Positions 55,552 through 63,984 of a stretch of DNA of 64,000 bases are shown here, piece by piece. Numbering within the stretch: position 1 is the first letter of the stretch; each line of letters opens with the position of its first letter. This DNA is from an uncultured Schlesneria sp. GTDB taxonomy: Bacteria > Planctomycetota > Planctomycetia > Planctomycetales > Planctomycetaceae. The notes below the pieces were generated by a model. It was not told where the DNA came from and did not search any database. It saw nothing but the letters and a program-made list of their open reading frames with translations. The translations under genes and the position numbers were made by a program. Location: NCBI GenBank assembly GCA_903904835.1, contig CAIVEI010000162.1:62001-126000 (forward strand). The letters run 5' to 3'.

Positions 55552-55910
55552 AGGTCGCGGTGGGCGGCTTCCATGGAAAAGGCGGGAATGCAGACAGCGA
55601 CATATTCGGCTCCTTCGGTTTCTGGCGTGCTGTATTGAACCCACTCGCCGGCATGAGTGATCACTGTCTGACCTGCGTGAACATCCAGCGTGCCGCCCCG
55701 ATGAGTGATGCGGACCGTCCCCTTCAGTACCAGAGTGTATTCCTCGAACGTTGGTGTCTGGCCTGGCTCAATCCAGCCTGGCGGGCATTGCAGAAACGCG
55801 ATACTGACCTGGTCGTGTCCGGTTCGGAGTTTTCCGATGTATTCGTCGATCAGAATGGTTTTGTTTGTCGTTGCTTCGATGGTGTGTGGCTTATCGATCA
55901 ATGTTGGCAT
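55548..55910 (-). CDS. Cupin-domain protein
   Basis: The 120-residue product is a single cupin barrel (PTFEEYTLVLKGTVRITHRG, GGTLDVHAGQTVITHAGEWV). AAGGAA upstream supports the ATG at 55910. Its stop overlaps the convergent lactonase-type gene by 4 bases. It is distinct from the cupin at 9735-10061. The substrate is unknown. Confidence 0.85.
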   Translation of the reverse strand: MPTLIDKPHTIEATTNKTILIDEYIGKLRTGHDQVSIAFLQCPPGWIEPGQTPTFEEYTLVLKGTVRITHRGGTLDVHAGQTVITHAGEWVQYSTPETEGAEYVAVCIPAFSMEAAHRDL

Positions 55911-56196
55911 TTGATGTGTTCCTTGGGGAGTCACAAAGCTGGAAATAAATACAGAGACTTCGCCCCAGATCGTAATTGGTCACGACAAGTTTGGCTCGTA
56001 AGTTGACCGGAAAAGTGATGAACTTCCGCGTGGACACCGTTTCCAATGAACAGGTCACGTTCATTGGAATTCGTCTTTCGTCGCCCCCCTCATGATGGAA
56101 TCTAGGGACGTCTTTAGCTAGCCTATGAGACTGCCCGATCCGTTGTCGGTGATGGATACCGACACGATTATTTTATTTTCTGAAGGAAGATCAGTT

Positions 56197-56775
56197 ATGT
56201 TGACACGTCGCCAAGTTCTTGCCGCGTCTGTTGCCGCGACGACTCTCGGTTCATCACTTTTTGCCCAAAATGAAAAAGACCTGCCGAAAGTCTTTTTCGA
56301 CATCACGATTGGCGGTAAGGCCGCCGGTCGAATTGTGATGGTATTGAGGTCAGACGTGGTTCCCAAGACTGCCGAAAACTTCCGCGTACTTTGTACTGGC
56401 GAGAAAAAAGGGCTCGGTTTCAAGGGTTCGTCGTTCCACCGCGTCATCCCAGGCTTCATGTGCCAGGGTGGTGACTTCACCAACGGTGACGGAACGGGTG
56501 GAAAATCGATCTATGGCGAAAAGTTCAAAGACGAAAACTTTGAATTGAAGCACACCGGTGCAGGCGTGTTGAGCATGGCGAACGCCGGTCCGAACACCAA
56601 TGGATCGCAGTTCTTCCTGTGTACCGCGAAAACCGCATGGCTCGACGGCAAGCACGTCGTCTTCGGCAAGGTTGTCGAAGGGATGGATGTTGTTCAGGCC
56701 ATCGAAAAAGTCGGTTCCCAGTCAGGTCGAACTGCGGCGAAAGTCGTAATCGAAGATTGCGGCGAAGTGAAGTAG
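56197..56775 (+). CDS. Exported cyclophilin-type peptidyl-prolyl isomerase
   Basis: The 192-residue product has a twin-arginine-like signal ([20 protein letters not shown]). The complete cyclophilin fold follows, with catalytic Arg in [40 protein letters not shown] and [12 protein letters not shown]. It catalyses proline isomerisation during folding outside the cytoplasm. GAAGGAAG supports the start. A cytosolic paralogue follows directly and a terminator separates them. Confidence 0.93.
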   Translation: MLTRRQVLAASVAATTLGSSLFAQNEKDLPKVFFDITIGGKAAGRIVMVLRSDVVPKTAENFRVLCTGEKKGLGFKGSSFHRVIPGFMCQGGDFTNGDGTGGKSIYGEKFKDENFELKHTGAGVLSMANAGPNTNGSQFFLCTAKTAWLDGKHVVFGKVVEGMDVVQAIEKVGSQSGRTAAKVVIEDCGEVK

Positions 56776-56836
56776 GATCTCGACAACGACTTGTTCGAAT
56801 CCTGTCGATTTCCATCGCACTTTGCAGGATAAAACG

Positions 56837-56867
56837 GGGGCTTCGGTTTTATCGAAGCCCCTTTTTT
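56837..56867 (+). terminator. Rho-independent terminator
   Basis: GGGGCTTCG and CGAAGCCCC form a perfect 9-bp stem with a 7-base loop, followed by six T. It lies between the two cyclophilin genes. Confidence 0.92.
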
Positions 56868-56907
56868 CAGTTAATGACTTATCGCCACAGATGAAAAGGA
56901 TCATCAA

Positions 56908-57414
56908 ATGTCAGAACCAAACCCCAAAGTCTATTTCGAGATCAGCATCGGCGGGACACCCGCGGGCCGGATTGAAATGGAATTGTTTAAAGACACCGTA
57001 CCGAAGACAGCCGAAAACTTCCGTGCACTTTGTACCAACGAAAAAGGTTTCGGGTACAAGGGATCGTCGTTTCACCGCGTCATTCCTGAATTCATGCTCC
57101 AGGGTGGTGACTTTACCAACCATAACGGGACGGGTGGAAAATCGATTTACGGCAATAAATTTGAAGACGAAAACTTCAAATTGAAGCACACCGAACCTGG
57201 GTTGCTGAGCATGGCAAATGCCGGTCCAAACACCAATGGATCTCAGTTCTTTATCACGACCGTTGTGACATCATGGCTGGACGGAAAGCATGTAGTCTTC
57301 GGCAAAGTGACAAAAGGGATGGATGTCGTTAAGGCTGTTGAAGCTGTCGGGTCCTCGCCATCGGGCAAGACTTCGAAGAAAGTTGTCATCGAAGATTGCG
57401 GCGAAGTGAAGTAG
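56908..57414 (+). CDS. Cytosolic cyclophilin-type peptidyl-prolyl isomerase
   Basis: The 168-residue product lacks a signal peptide and spans a complete cyclophilin domain: [40 protein letters not shown] (catalytic Arg in FHRVIP), [20 protein letters not shown] and [18 protein letters not shown]. It is a close paralogue of the exported enzyme directly upstream, indicating tandem duplication followed by loss or gain of the signal. AAAAGGATCATCAA precedes the ATG. Confidence 0.94.
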   Translation: MSEPNPKVYFEISIGGTPAGRIEMELFKDTVPKTAENFRALCTNEKGFGYKGSSFHRVIPEFMLQGGDFTNHNGTGGKSIYGNKFEDENFKLKHTEPGLLSMANAGPNTNGSQFFITTVVTSWLDGKHVVFGKVTKGMDVVKAVEAVGSSPSGKTSKKVVIEDCGEVK

Positions 57415-57475
57415 GATCGCGATGGGCGATCGGTTTTTGACCGAATGAATCTGGTCGCTCAACGAAATAACCAAA

Positions 57476-57507
57476 GGGGGCATTGATTTGATCAATGCCC
57501 CCTTTTT
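57476..57507 (+). terminator. Rho-independent terminator
   Basis: GGGGGCATTGAT and ATCAATGCCCCC form a perfect 12-bp stem with a 3-base loop and are followed by TTTTT. It ends the second cyclophilin transcript. Confidence 0.93.
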
Positions 57508-57512
57508 CGCTT

Positions 57513-57570
57513 TCGCGTTATCGAACCATGAAGCCACGCCCTTGTCGAAGACTCCAAACCGTGCCACCCC
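57513..57570. repeat. Half copy B2 of the four-arm palindromic element
   Basis: GCGTTATCGAACCATGAAGC and the following bases to CCAAACCGTGCCACCCC closely match the right half of element B1 (63816-63874). The left half, with its hairpin and GGGTGGCACGG end, is absent. It lies between the second cyclophilin gene and the convergent oxidoreductase gene, directly after a terminator. Confidence 0.75.
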
Positions 57571-57696
57571 AAGTTTCTACCGCTGTATTGACCGTTTGGC
57601 ATAACGCTATTTCCACACAAAGGTTTGAGCGTTTTATGATGCCAGCCTCGCCCTCCCGAAGAAGTTACCGCATCGGGGAGCTTTCACAAGCGGGTG

Positions 57697-59001
57697 CTAC
57701 GTCGCGGTCAACGTCGGGCCGGCAAGCAACTGATTGGCGGCGATATCTTCGCCGCAGTTTAGCCGACTTGTGTCGAACTTCACTTCGCGTTTCAGTCGAT
57801 AGGCGATGTTACCGAGATGACAAAGCGTGCTGGCGGCGAGACCGGTTTGAAGATCGGCTACCGGAGATTGGCGATTCTTCACGCAATCGACGAAATTTCT
57901 CAGATGAGCACCCTGCAAGTCTGATGCATCGGCTGTCACGTTTTCGGAGTGGTCGTAAACCTTCCAGCCACCTCGGTCGACGACAAGCGTGCCCCGTTCT
58001 CCGTGAAAAGAGACTCCAGAACTGCGGCCTTCTAATCCATGTGACGACCAGAGCCGGTGTTCCCACAGGATCGATTTGTCGTGGAACGCGAATTGAACGG
58101 CCAAAGTGTCTGGCGTTTCCTGATCGTCGTCAAAGGAATATTTGCCACCCATGGCCGAGACGCGTGTCGGCAGATTGACCGCCAGGCCCCACCGTGCCAC
58201 GTCGAGCATGTGAACGCCCCAATGAGCCAGTTCGCCGCCGCCGTAGTCCCAGAACCAGCGCCAATTGAAATGGAACCGATTCGGGTTAAAAGGTCGAGCT
58301 GGGGCAGCTCCGAGCCATTGAGCATAGTCAACGTTAGAGGGGACATCACAATCGAGTTTGTGTCCAATCGATTTACGGCGGTGCACCATCCAGGCCTTGG
58401 CCAGATTGACCTGACCCAGCTTGCCGCTGCGCAAAAAGTCGATCGCTGAAATAAAGTGCATTCCGCTTCGCTGTTGCAACCCGACCTGCACGATCCGGTT
58501 TGACCGATGTGCGGCAGACAACATTTCGGCTCCTTCCGCAGGGAAGTGAGTTGCCGGGCTTTCCACGTAAACATCTTTACCCGCCTGGCAGGCCAAGGTT
58601 GCCATTGCCGCATGCCAGTGATCCGGTGTTGCGATGACAATTGCGTCGATTGAAGAATCATCGAGCAGACGTCGGAAATCCTTCTCAACCGACGGAGCTT
58701 TCTGTCCTGCTTCGGTCGCAGCACGAATGGCGGGGGCAAATTGAGATTCATCGACATCACATAGTGTTCGAATCTCAACGTCACCGAACTTCGCGAGTTC
58801 CGCCGTTAACAGCTTTCCCTGGTTTCGGACCCCGATGACACCGACGGTCAGCCGCTCATTTGATGATCGGCCCTCAGCGATGACTGAGGTGGCTGCCGAC
58901 AGTCCGACGACACCGACTGCAACTCCGGCCGCACGCTGAGCGCTTCGGCCAAGGAACTGGCGTCGATTGACGGCACTGATATTTAGCGGATCGGAACTCA
59001 T
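57697..59001 (-). CDS. Gfo/Idh/MocA family oxidoreductase, Tat-type signal
   Basis: The 434-residue product has a twin-arginine signal (NRRQFLGRSAQRAAGVAVGV). The NAD(P)-binding domain includes LTVGVIGVRNQGKLLTAELA and IDAIVIATPDHWHAAMATLA. The second-domain signature includes KDVYVESPATHFPAEGAEML and GGGELAHWGVHMLDVARWGL. Planctomycetes export many such dehydrogenases acting on sugars; the substrate is unknown. The usual EKP of this family reads ESP here. It starts 7 bases after the stop of the esterase-fusion gene, so they are likely cotranscribed. Confidence 0.9.
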   Translation of the reverse strand: MSSDPLNISAVNRRQFLGRSAQRAAGVAVGVVGLSAATSVIAEGRSSNERLTVGVIGVRNQGKLLTAELAKFGDVEIRTLCDVDESQFAPAIRAATEAGQKAPSVEKDFRRLLDDSSIDAIVIATPDHWHAAMATLACQAGKDVYVESPATHFPAEGAEMLSAAHRSNRIVQVGLQQRSGMHFISAIDFLRSGKLGQVNLAKAWMVHRRKSIGHKLDCDVPSNVDYAQWLGAAPARPFNPNRFHFNWRWFWDYGGGELAHWGVHMLDVARWGLAVNLPTRVSAMGGKYSFDDDQETPDTLAVQFAFHDKSILWEHRLWSSHGLEGRSSGVSFHGERGTLVVDRGGWKVYDHSENVTADASDLQGAHLRNFVDCVKNRQSPVADLQTGLAASTLCHLGNIAYRLKREVKFDTSRLNCGEDIAANQLLAGPTLTAT

Positions 59002-59008
59002 TCCACAA

Positions 59009-61018
59009 TTATATCCGATCCAGGGAGTCGACCCAACGTCCAATTTCGTCGATCACGATTTCTTCGGGATATTTTGCTCCGAATCCCTTGATTGTCGTGA
59101 ATGAAACGGGAAATTTGAGTTTACGCAAGGCGTCGACGGCGGCATTTACTTTTGACAGACTTTTGTCACCGTCGCCGCAGACGAAAAAGAACTGCTGACG
59201 AAATTCCGGGTCGTTATCCGTTGGTCTGGCCAGGAACGGAGCACCCGCAATCACGATACCTCGGACAAGGTCTCGGTGTTTTGTACCGACCATGCACGCA
59301 ATTCCAGCCCCGGTCCCAAACGAATGCAGCACAATACGGTTGGCGTCGATCGTATATTTCCCTCGGATATGGACAATCAATTGCTTGATAAACTCTGCTT
59401 CGCCCGGCTGCCAACCACTCGGTTTATCAGCCTTGGGTGCGACAAGAATCAGGCCGCGTCGATCACATACCGATTTCCACTGCTTAAGCACCGCAGCTTC
59501 CATCGGGTCTCCGTTGGGATGAATCCAGACAACCAGGCCGTACGTGTGCGTTTCGCTATACGTATCGGGAACATAGGCCCAATAGTCATGGTCGCTTCCC
59601 TCAAGCGTGGCGGTGAAACGTCCCGTTTTGATTTTGTCGTCCGATTTCTTTTCCCCTTTTTCCTCGACCTGTTCGTTCCCTGCAGCGACTTCTGGAACGA
59701 TCGGTTCGATCAAATCGGCCGACAGTTCCTCGATGATCTGTTCCGGCAGCGAACCGAGCGTGGCTTCAACAGTCGTTTCTTGCCCCTCGCGAGTGTATGT
59801 GACTTTCACTCGATCACCAGGTCGGCTGCGCCCGACCAGATCACTCAGTACTCGGGCATCTTTCAATTCGACATCATTGAATTTGACGATTCGATCGCCT
59901 CGTACCAATCCAGCCTGTTCGGCTGGACTTTTTGGGAAGACGAGACGTGCTGACGTGCCGATTTCGGTTGAATCTGGCGAAACCACTTTTCGCTGCGGCA
60001 AAATTCCGAGAAAAGGAATTTCGTAGGGAATGAGTTCACCTACCAATGTGACCTCGGCCGGCACGGACGTGTCAGCTCTCGAGACAACGAGCTTTACCGA
60101 ATCGCCTGCATATTTTCGGCCAATGATGTGTTTCAACTGCGCGACTCGAACAATCTTTTCACCATCGGCTTCAATCACGCGATCATTCGTTTTTAACCCT
60201 GCTTGCTGAGCTGGCGAATTGTACCGAACTCGATCAATGATTGCGGGGACGTTTAACTGCTGGCCACCCACAAAAGTGATTCCCATCAGGCCCGGCAGCA
60301 AATCGGTTCCTTGTTTCAACCGATCCAGTGAAGAATAGATATCCTCCATGGGTATGGCGAAACCAATCCCGCCGTCGTACCACTCGACGCCTGCCATGTC
60401 ACCGCTTCCCATCGGAGAGAGCGGTGCGATAACACCCAGCACTCGACCTTCGATGTCGATCAGAGCACCGCCGTAGTTCACTGGCGAGGTTTTGGCATCC
60501 GTTTGGATTGCCTTTCCCCAAACGCGATTCACGGCACTGACGATTCCGACGCTCAGGCTGGGGGTGGAGTTATCGAGGGTTCTTCCAAGCGCCAGTGCCC
60601 ACTGACCAACTTTGGTCTCGTTCTTTGGAGCGGGCTTTGCTGGAATCAAACCATCGACATCGACATGCAAAAGTGTGAGTAACCTCAGTCGATCATTGGC
60701 GACCTGTTTGGCTGCCAACCGGCGGCCATCGGGTAAGGTGACCAGAATCGATGCAGGTTTCCCGACAAAATTGAATGAACTCGAAATGATGTAACCGTCT
60801 GCGGAGACGACGACGCCCGATGTCGGCCCCGCTCCCAGCAGGACCTCATCGACCTGTTCGAGCCCTCCGACCGTTTCAATACGGACGACACTTGGGTCCG
60901 CAAGTGCGGCAGCCTGCTTGAACGCGGTTTCTTCGAGGGCTTCAATGACTCCGTCAGCCCCCATCGCTTTCGAGGCGAGGGACAGGCTGATGACGAACAA
61001 AAAACTTATTAATCGCAC
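59009..61018 (-). CDS. HtrA-like pseudoprotease - double PDZ - esterase fusion
   Basis: The product has about 669 residues. The GTG start at 61018 opens a signal peptide (RLISFLFVISLSLASKAMGA); longer frames would run through repeat element A3. The trypsin-like domain keeps the HtrA framework but lacks the triad. His is Phe82 (GYIISSSFNFVG), Asp is Leu113 (NDRLRLLTLLHVD) and Ser is Tyr182 (TDAKTSPVNYGGALI). Two PDZ domains follow (SPAQQAGLKTNDRVIEADGE, SPAEQAGLVRGDRIVKFNDV). An acidic linker leads to an alpha/beta hydrolase domain with nucleophile Ser in VLHSFGTGAG. The hydrolase may be active; the protease should not be. Confidence 0.88.
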   Translation of the reverse strand: MRLISFLFVISLSLASKAMGADGVIEALEETAFKQAAALADPSVVRIETVGGLEQVDEVLLGAGPTSGVVVSADGYIISSSFNFVGKPASILVTLPDGRRLAAKQVANDRLRLLTLLHVDVDGLIPAKPAPKNETKVGQWALALGRTLDNSTPSLSVGIVSAVNRVWGKAIQTDAKTSPVNYGGALIDIEGRVLGVIAPLSPMGSGDMAGVEWYDGGIGFAIPMEDIYSSLDRLKQGTDLLPGLMGITFVGGQQLNVPAIIDRVRYNSPAQQAGLKTNDRVIEADGEKIVRVAQLKHIIGRKYAGDSVKLVVSRADTSVPAEVTLVGELIPYEIPFLGILPQRKVVSPDSTEIGTSARLVFPKSPAEQAGLVRGDRIVKFNDVELKDARVLSDLVGRSRPGDRVKVTYTREGQETTVEATLGSLPEQIIEELSADLIEPIVPEVAAGNEQVEEKGEKKSDDKIKTGRFTATLEGSDHDYWAYVPDTYSETHTYGLVVWIHPNGDPMEAAVLKQWKSVCDRRGLILVAPKADKPSGWQPGEAEFIKQLIVHIRGKYTIDANRIVLHSFGTGAGIACMVGTKHRDLVRGIVIAGAPFLARPTDNDPEFRQQFFFVCGDGDKSLSKVNAAVDALRKLKFPVSFTTIKGFGAKYPEEIVIDEIGRWVDSLDRI

Positions 61019-61034
61019 GAGTGCAAAAAGTCTG

Positions 61035-61131
61035 GTGCCACTGTTTGGCCGGCTTCGGTCAAACAGTCCTCTTCGATTGGGACCAAAACCATTGAGACAC
61101 TGCTTCTCTGAAGACTGCAAAGCAGTGGCAC
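61035..61131. repeat. GTGCCA four-arm palindromic element, copy A3
   Basis: ACTGTTTGGCC pairs with GGTCAAACAGT (11 bp with one G-T pair). CCTCTTCG follows. CACTGCTT pairs with AAGCAGTG around a loop holding GAAGAC. The GTGCCA and TGGCAC ends match. It lies 17 bases upstream of the pseudoprotease-esterase start and downstream of the homoserine dehydrogenase gene. Confidence 0.8.
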
Positions 61132-61308
61132 GAAGTCCGAAAACCGATCGTTGGCAAAGTGCGACGAAGTTGTTCAGCTCGGGGAAATTGCTGCACATTT
61201 TGGCTTAAGTACTCCAAAAACTTTGTTCGTCACGACCACCGATGTCGGCCAATGTTGAGTCGATGAATTGTATCACCGAATGATGATCCGGTGGGAATCT
61301 CGCAAAAA

Positions 61309-62622
61309 TCAATTTGCCACAGCCAAGACCATTCTTGGAGAACGGACCGAAACCAGTCTGTCCAGATCTCGTTCGGCGGCAGCAAGACTTCCTGCCGTCG
61401 TGCGATGGGTCATGATAATCAGCGGAACGATCGGTACAGCCGTGGAATCGGCATCGACTTCCGGGGCTTCTGGCTGAATAACTGTTGCCAGACTGATGCC
61501 ATGTCGACCGAGAATTCCAGTGACTTCCGCCATCACGTTTGGCCGATCCTCGACCGAAAGACGCAGGAAGTAACGACTGGAAGCTTCCTGCGCATTAATC
61601 AGCGGGAATTCCGGCGTCGTCCGCCAGAGATCGAGTTGTGCAAACGTCAATTGAGCACGCCCGATCGCAAGATCGATGATGTCAGCAGTCACGGCGGAGG
61701 CGGTCGGTAGTTGGCCAGCGCCGCGGCCCGAATACCAGACGCTTCCAACGACGTCACCATCCAGCAGAATTGCGTTGAAAGGTCCATGAATCTGTGCCAG
61801 AGGACGATCGTTCCGAATCAGCGTTGGTCGGACACTCATTTCGAGTTTTCCGCCGACCAGTTTGACGCTGGCGAGCAGCTTGATGACGTAGCCGAGTTCG
61901 GTCGCATGCTTGATGTCGACCTGTTCCAGTTTATCGATTCCGGTGACATGAAATTCAGACGCCGTCACTTTCGTTCCAAATGACAGTTGAGCGAGAATCC
62001 CCAGTTTTTGCGCCGCATCAGTCCCGTTGACATCAAGAGTCGGATCGGCTTCGGCGTAACCGAGTTTCTGGGCATCACGCAAGGCGTCGCCATAAGACTG
62101 ACCCCGAAGCAGCATTTCCGTCAAGATATAGTTTGTGGTTCCATTCAGAATCGCCTGGATGCCGACGATCTGGTTGGCGGCCATCGACTGGCCCACGGCA
62201 GCGATAATAGGAATGCCGCCTGCGACTGCCGCTTCGAAACAGACAGTTCTTCCATATCGGCGAGCTGCGGCGAAGATCTCGTCGCCATGTTCGCATAACA
62301 GGGCCTTGTTGGCGGTGACGACGTCTTTTCCCGATTCAAGTAATTGCAGCACAACTTCCAGGGCGGGGTGGATGCCCCCCATTAATTCGACGGCAACCTG
62401 AATATTTGGGTCTCGAATCACCGACTGAAGATCGTCGGTCAGGACTCCCTGGCCCAGCGTCACGTCGCGAGTCTTTTTGAGATCGCGAACGACGGCTCGT
62501 CGAATTTCGATCGATCGACCCGCTCGCTGCCGGATTCGTTCCGGATGTTGTGTCAAAATTTTGGCAACGCCAGTACCGACATTGCCCAGTCCAATGATGC
62601 CAATTTGTAAAGCCGAAGTCAT
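61309..62622 (-). CDS. hom: Homoserine dehydrogenase with ACT domain
   Basis: The 437-residue product has an N-terminal NAD(P) motif (IGIIGLGNVGTGVAKILTQH). The catalytic core includes GKDVVTANKALLCEHGDEIF, GGIPIIAAVGQSMAANQIVG, ILNGTTNYILTEMLLRG and KLGYAEADPTLDVNGTDAAQ, with the conserved Lys and Asp residues. The C-terminal ACT domain (YFLRLSVEDRPNVMAEVTGI) gives feedback control by an amino acid. It reduces aspartate semialdehyde to homoserine for threonine and methionine synthesis. GGAAAGC upstream of the ATG supports the start. Confidence 0.95.
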   Translation of the reverse strand: MTSALQIGIIGLGNVGTGVAKILTQHPERIRQRAGRSIEIRRAVVRDLKKTRDVTLGQGVLTDDLQSVIRDPNIQVAVELMGGIHPALEVVLQLLESGKDVVTANKALLCEHGDEIFAAARRYGRTVCFEAAVAGGIPIIAAVGQSMAANQIVGIQAILNGTTNYILTEMLLRGQSYGDALRDAQKLGYAEADPTLDVNGTDAAQKLGILAQLSFGTKVTASEFHVTGIDKLEQVDIKHATELGYVIKLLASVKLVGGKLEMSVRPTLIRNDRPLAQIHGPFNAILLDGDVVGSVWYSGRGAGQLPTASAVTADIIDLAIGRAQLTFAQLDLWRTTPEFPLINAQEASSRYFLRLSVEDRPNVMAEVTGILGRHGISLATVIQPEAPEVDADSTAVPIVPLIIMTHRTTAGSLAAAERDLDRLVSVRSPRMVLAVAN

Positions 62623-62841
62623 AAAAAGCTTTCCGAACTTGTCGTTTTCCATGCCACCCGTTAAATCCGGCATCACAAAACGGTTCTCTCCTTGTCAGCC
62701 GCGACGGGATGACGCATCCTAATCGCCAAATTGAGGGATTACCAACACGACGGAATCATGAAAACTCGAACACCCACTTTGCCAGAAAGAGCCTACCCCT
62801 CCGAAAGGGGGACTCTGCCGGTCGGACGAATTCACGGAACG

Positions 62842-63663
62842 ATGATGTCGGAAACGGTCTTACGAATCGGCGCAGTCAGCTACCTGAACTCAAAACCGCT
62901 GGTCGAAGGGCTGGCGGAATTGCTCCCAGAGACCCAGATTCGCCTCGATTTTCCCAGCCGATTAGCGGATCACCTGGTTTCCGGCAAGCTCGACATCGCT
63001 CTCGTTCCCAGCATCGAATACTTCCGAGGTCACGATTACGAGATTATTTCCGACGCCTGCGTGGCGGCTCATGGGCCAGTTCTAAGCGTAAAGCTTTACA
63101 CGAGAGTCCCTTGGGGAGAAATTCGCACATTGGCGTTGGATGAAGGTTCTCGCACCAGTGCGACGCTCGCCCGAATTTTGCTGGCAGAGCGGCATGGTGT
63201 TTTTCCCGCATTGGAACCGCTGCCGCTGAATCATCGCACGGAGGATACAACAGCAGATGCTGTTTTGCTGATTGGTGACCGAGCGATCCTGCCACCGAAG
63301 GAACAATTTCTCGCGACGTTGGATTTAGGTGAAGAGTGGCACAACTGGACCGGCCTTCCCTTTGTCTTCGCGATGTGGGTCGCAAATGTCCGCGCCAGAC
63401 GACCGAACGGGGATATCGACACGGTGACCAAAGCGTTATGCCAGTCGCGGGATCTGGGAATTTCTCGGTTGAACGAAATTGCTCAGCGAGAAGCACCATT
63501 GCTGGGACTGTCGTTTCCGACGACGATCAGCTACTTATCCAGGAATCTTCAGTTTCATCTCGGTAACGCTGAGAGGAGCGGTTTGAAAATGTTTTATGAG
63601 CTGGCTGCGGGGTTGGATCTGGCCCCGAAGGGCGTGGAAATGGCGTTCCGGCCTGCTACTTGA
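62842..63663 (+). CDS. mqnA: Chorismate dehydratase MqnA
   Basis: The 273-residue product has the MqnA/MqnD family features: RIGAVSYLNSKPLVEGL at the N-terminus, LDFPSRLADHLVSGKLDIAL, PSIEYFRGHDYEIISDACVA, LDEGSRTSATLARILL and WTGLPFVFAMWVA. It performs the first committed step of the futalosine menaquinone pathway, dehydration of chorismate. Two adjacent ATG codons (62842 and 62845) follow CACGGAACG; the longer upstream frame is unlikely. No other mqn gene is in the window. Confidence 0.93.
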   Translation: MMSETVLRIGAVSYLNSKPLVEGLAELLPETQIRLDFPSRLADHLVSGKLDIALVPSIEYFRGHDYEIISDACVAAHGPVLSVKLYTRVPWGEIRTLALDEGSRTSATLARILLAERHGVFPALEPLPLNHRTEDTTADAVLLIGDRAILPPKEQFLATLDLGEEWHNWTGLPFVFAMWVANVRARRPNGDIDTVTKALCQSRDLGISRLNEIAQREAPLLGLSFPTTISYLSRNLQFHLGNAERSGLKMFYELAAGLDLAPKGVEMAFRPAT

Positions 63664-63770
63664 CGACAACGGTTCATTGCAAGAGCGAGGCACGCCTGAT
63701 GAAACGACCCGAAGATGGCAAGATTGAGTCACGGGGATGATGTGCGTTTCGGATCAAAAGCTGCGAAAAT

Positions 63771-63872
63771 GGGTGGCACGGTTTTACCGTCTTCGGTAAG
63801 GCCGCGCTCTTGTTAGGCGTTATCGAACCACGACGACACGGCCTTGTCCAAGACTCGAAAACCGTGCCACCC
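63771..63872. repeat. Four-arm palindromic element, copy B1 (GGTGGCACGG type)
   Basis: GGGTGGCACGGTTTT at the left end pairs with AAAACCGTGCCACCC at the right end (15 bp). CGGTTTTACCG alternatively pairs with CGGTAAGGCCG (11 bp, two G-T pairs). The boxes GCTCTT, GACACGGC and AAGACT occupy the same places as GCTCTTCG, GACACTGC and GAAGAC in the A copies. It is the same architecture as A1-A3 with changed arm sequences. A half copy is at 57513-57570. Confidence 0.8.
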
Positions 63873-63885
63873 CTCGAAGTCGGTA

Positions 63886-63945
63886 AACGCAACGGCTCGG
63901 CGGGAGCCTCGCCCTTCTACAAAGTTGCGGGCGAAGCCCGCCCAA
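63886..63945. repeat. Short GC-rich hairpin pair
   Basis: CTCGGCGGGAGCCTCGCCC is followed by a perfect 6-bp hairpin GCGGGC-GAA-GCCCGC at 63927-63941. It lies between element B1 and the window end. Copies of such GGCGGGAGCCTCGCCC strings elsewhere in the genome seem likely but cannot be checked here. Confidence 0.4.
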
Positions 63946-63984
63946 GGAAATTTGTCAGAGTGAAATTGGAATCGGGGAATTAAC

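Noticed and set aside
59276-59953. Plus-strand 225-codon frame over the pseudoprotease-esterase gene
   Set aside because: It is antisense to a gene with signal peptide, PDZ and hydrolase domains. No independent evidence supports it.
61019-61198. N-terminal extension of the pseudoprotease-esterase gene
   Set aside because: The extra 60 codons would run through repeat element A3 and place the signal peptide internally. The GTG at 61018 directly before the signal is preferred.
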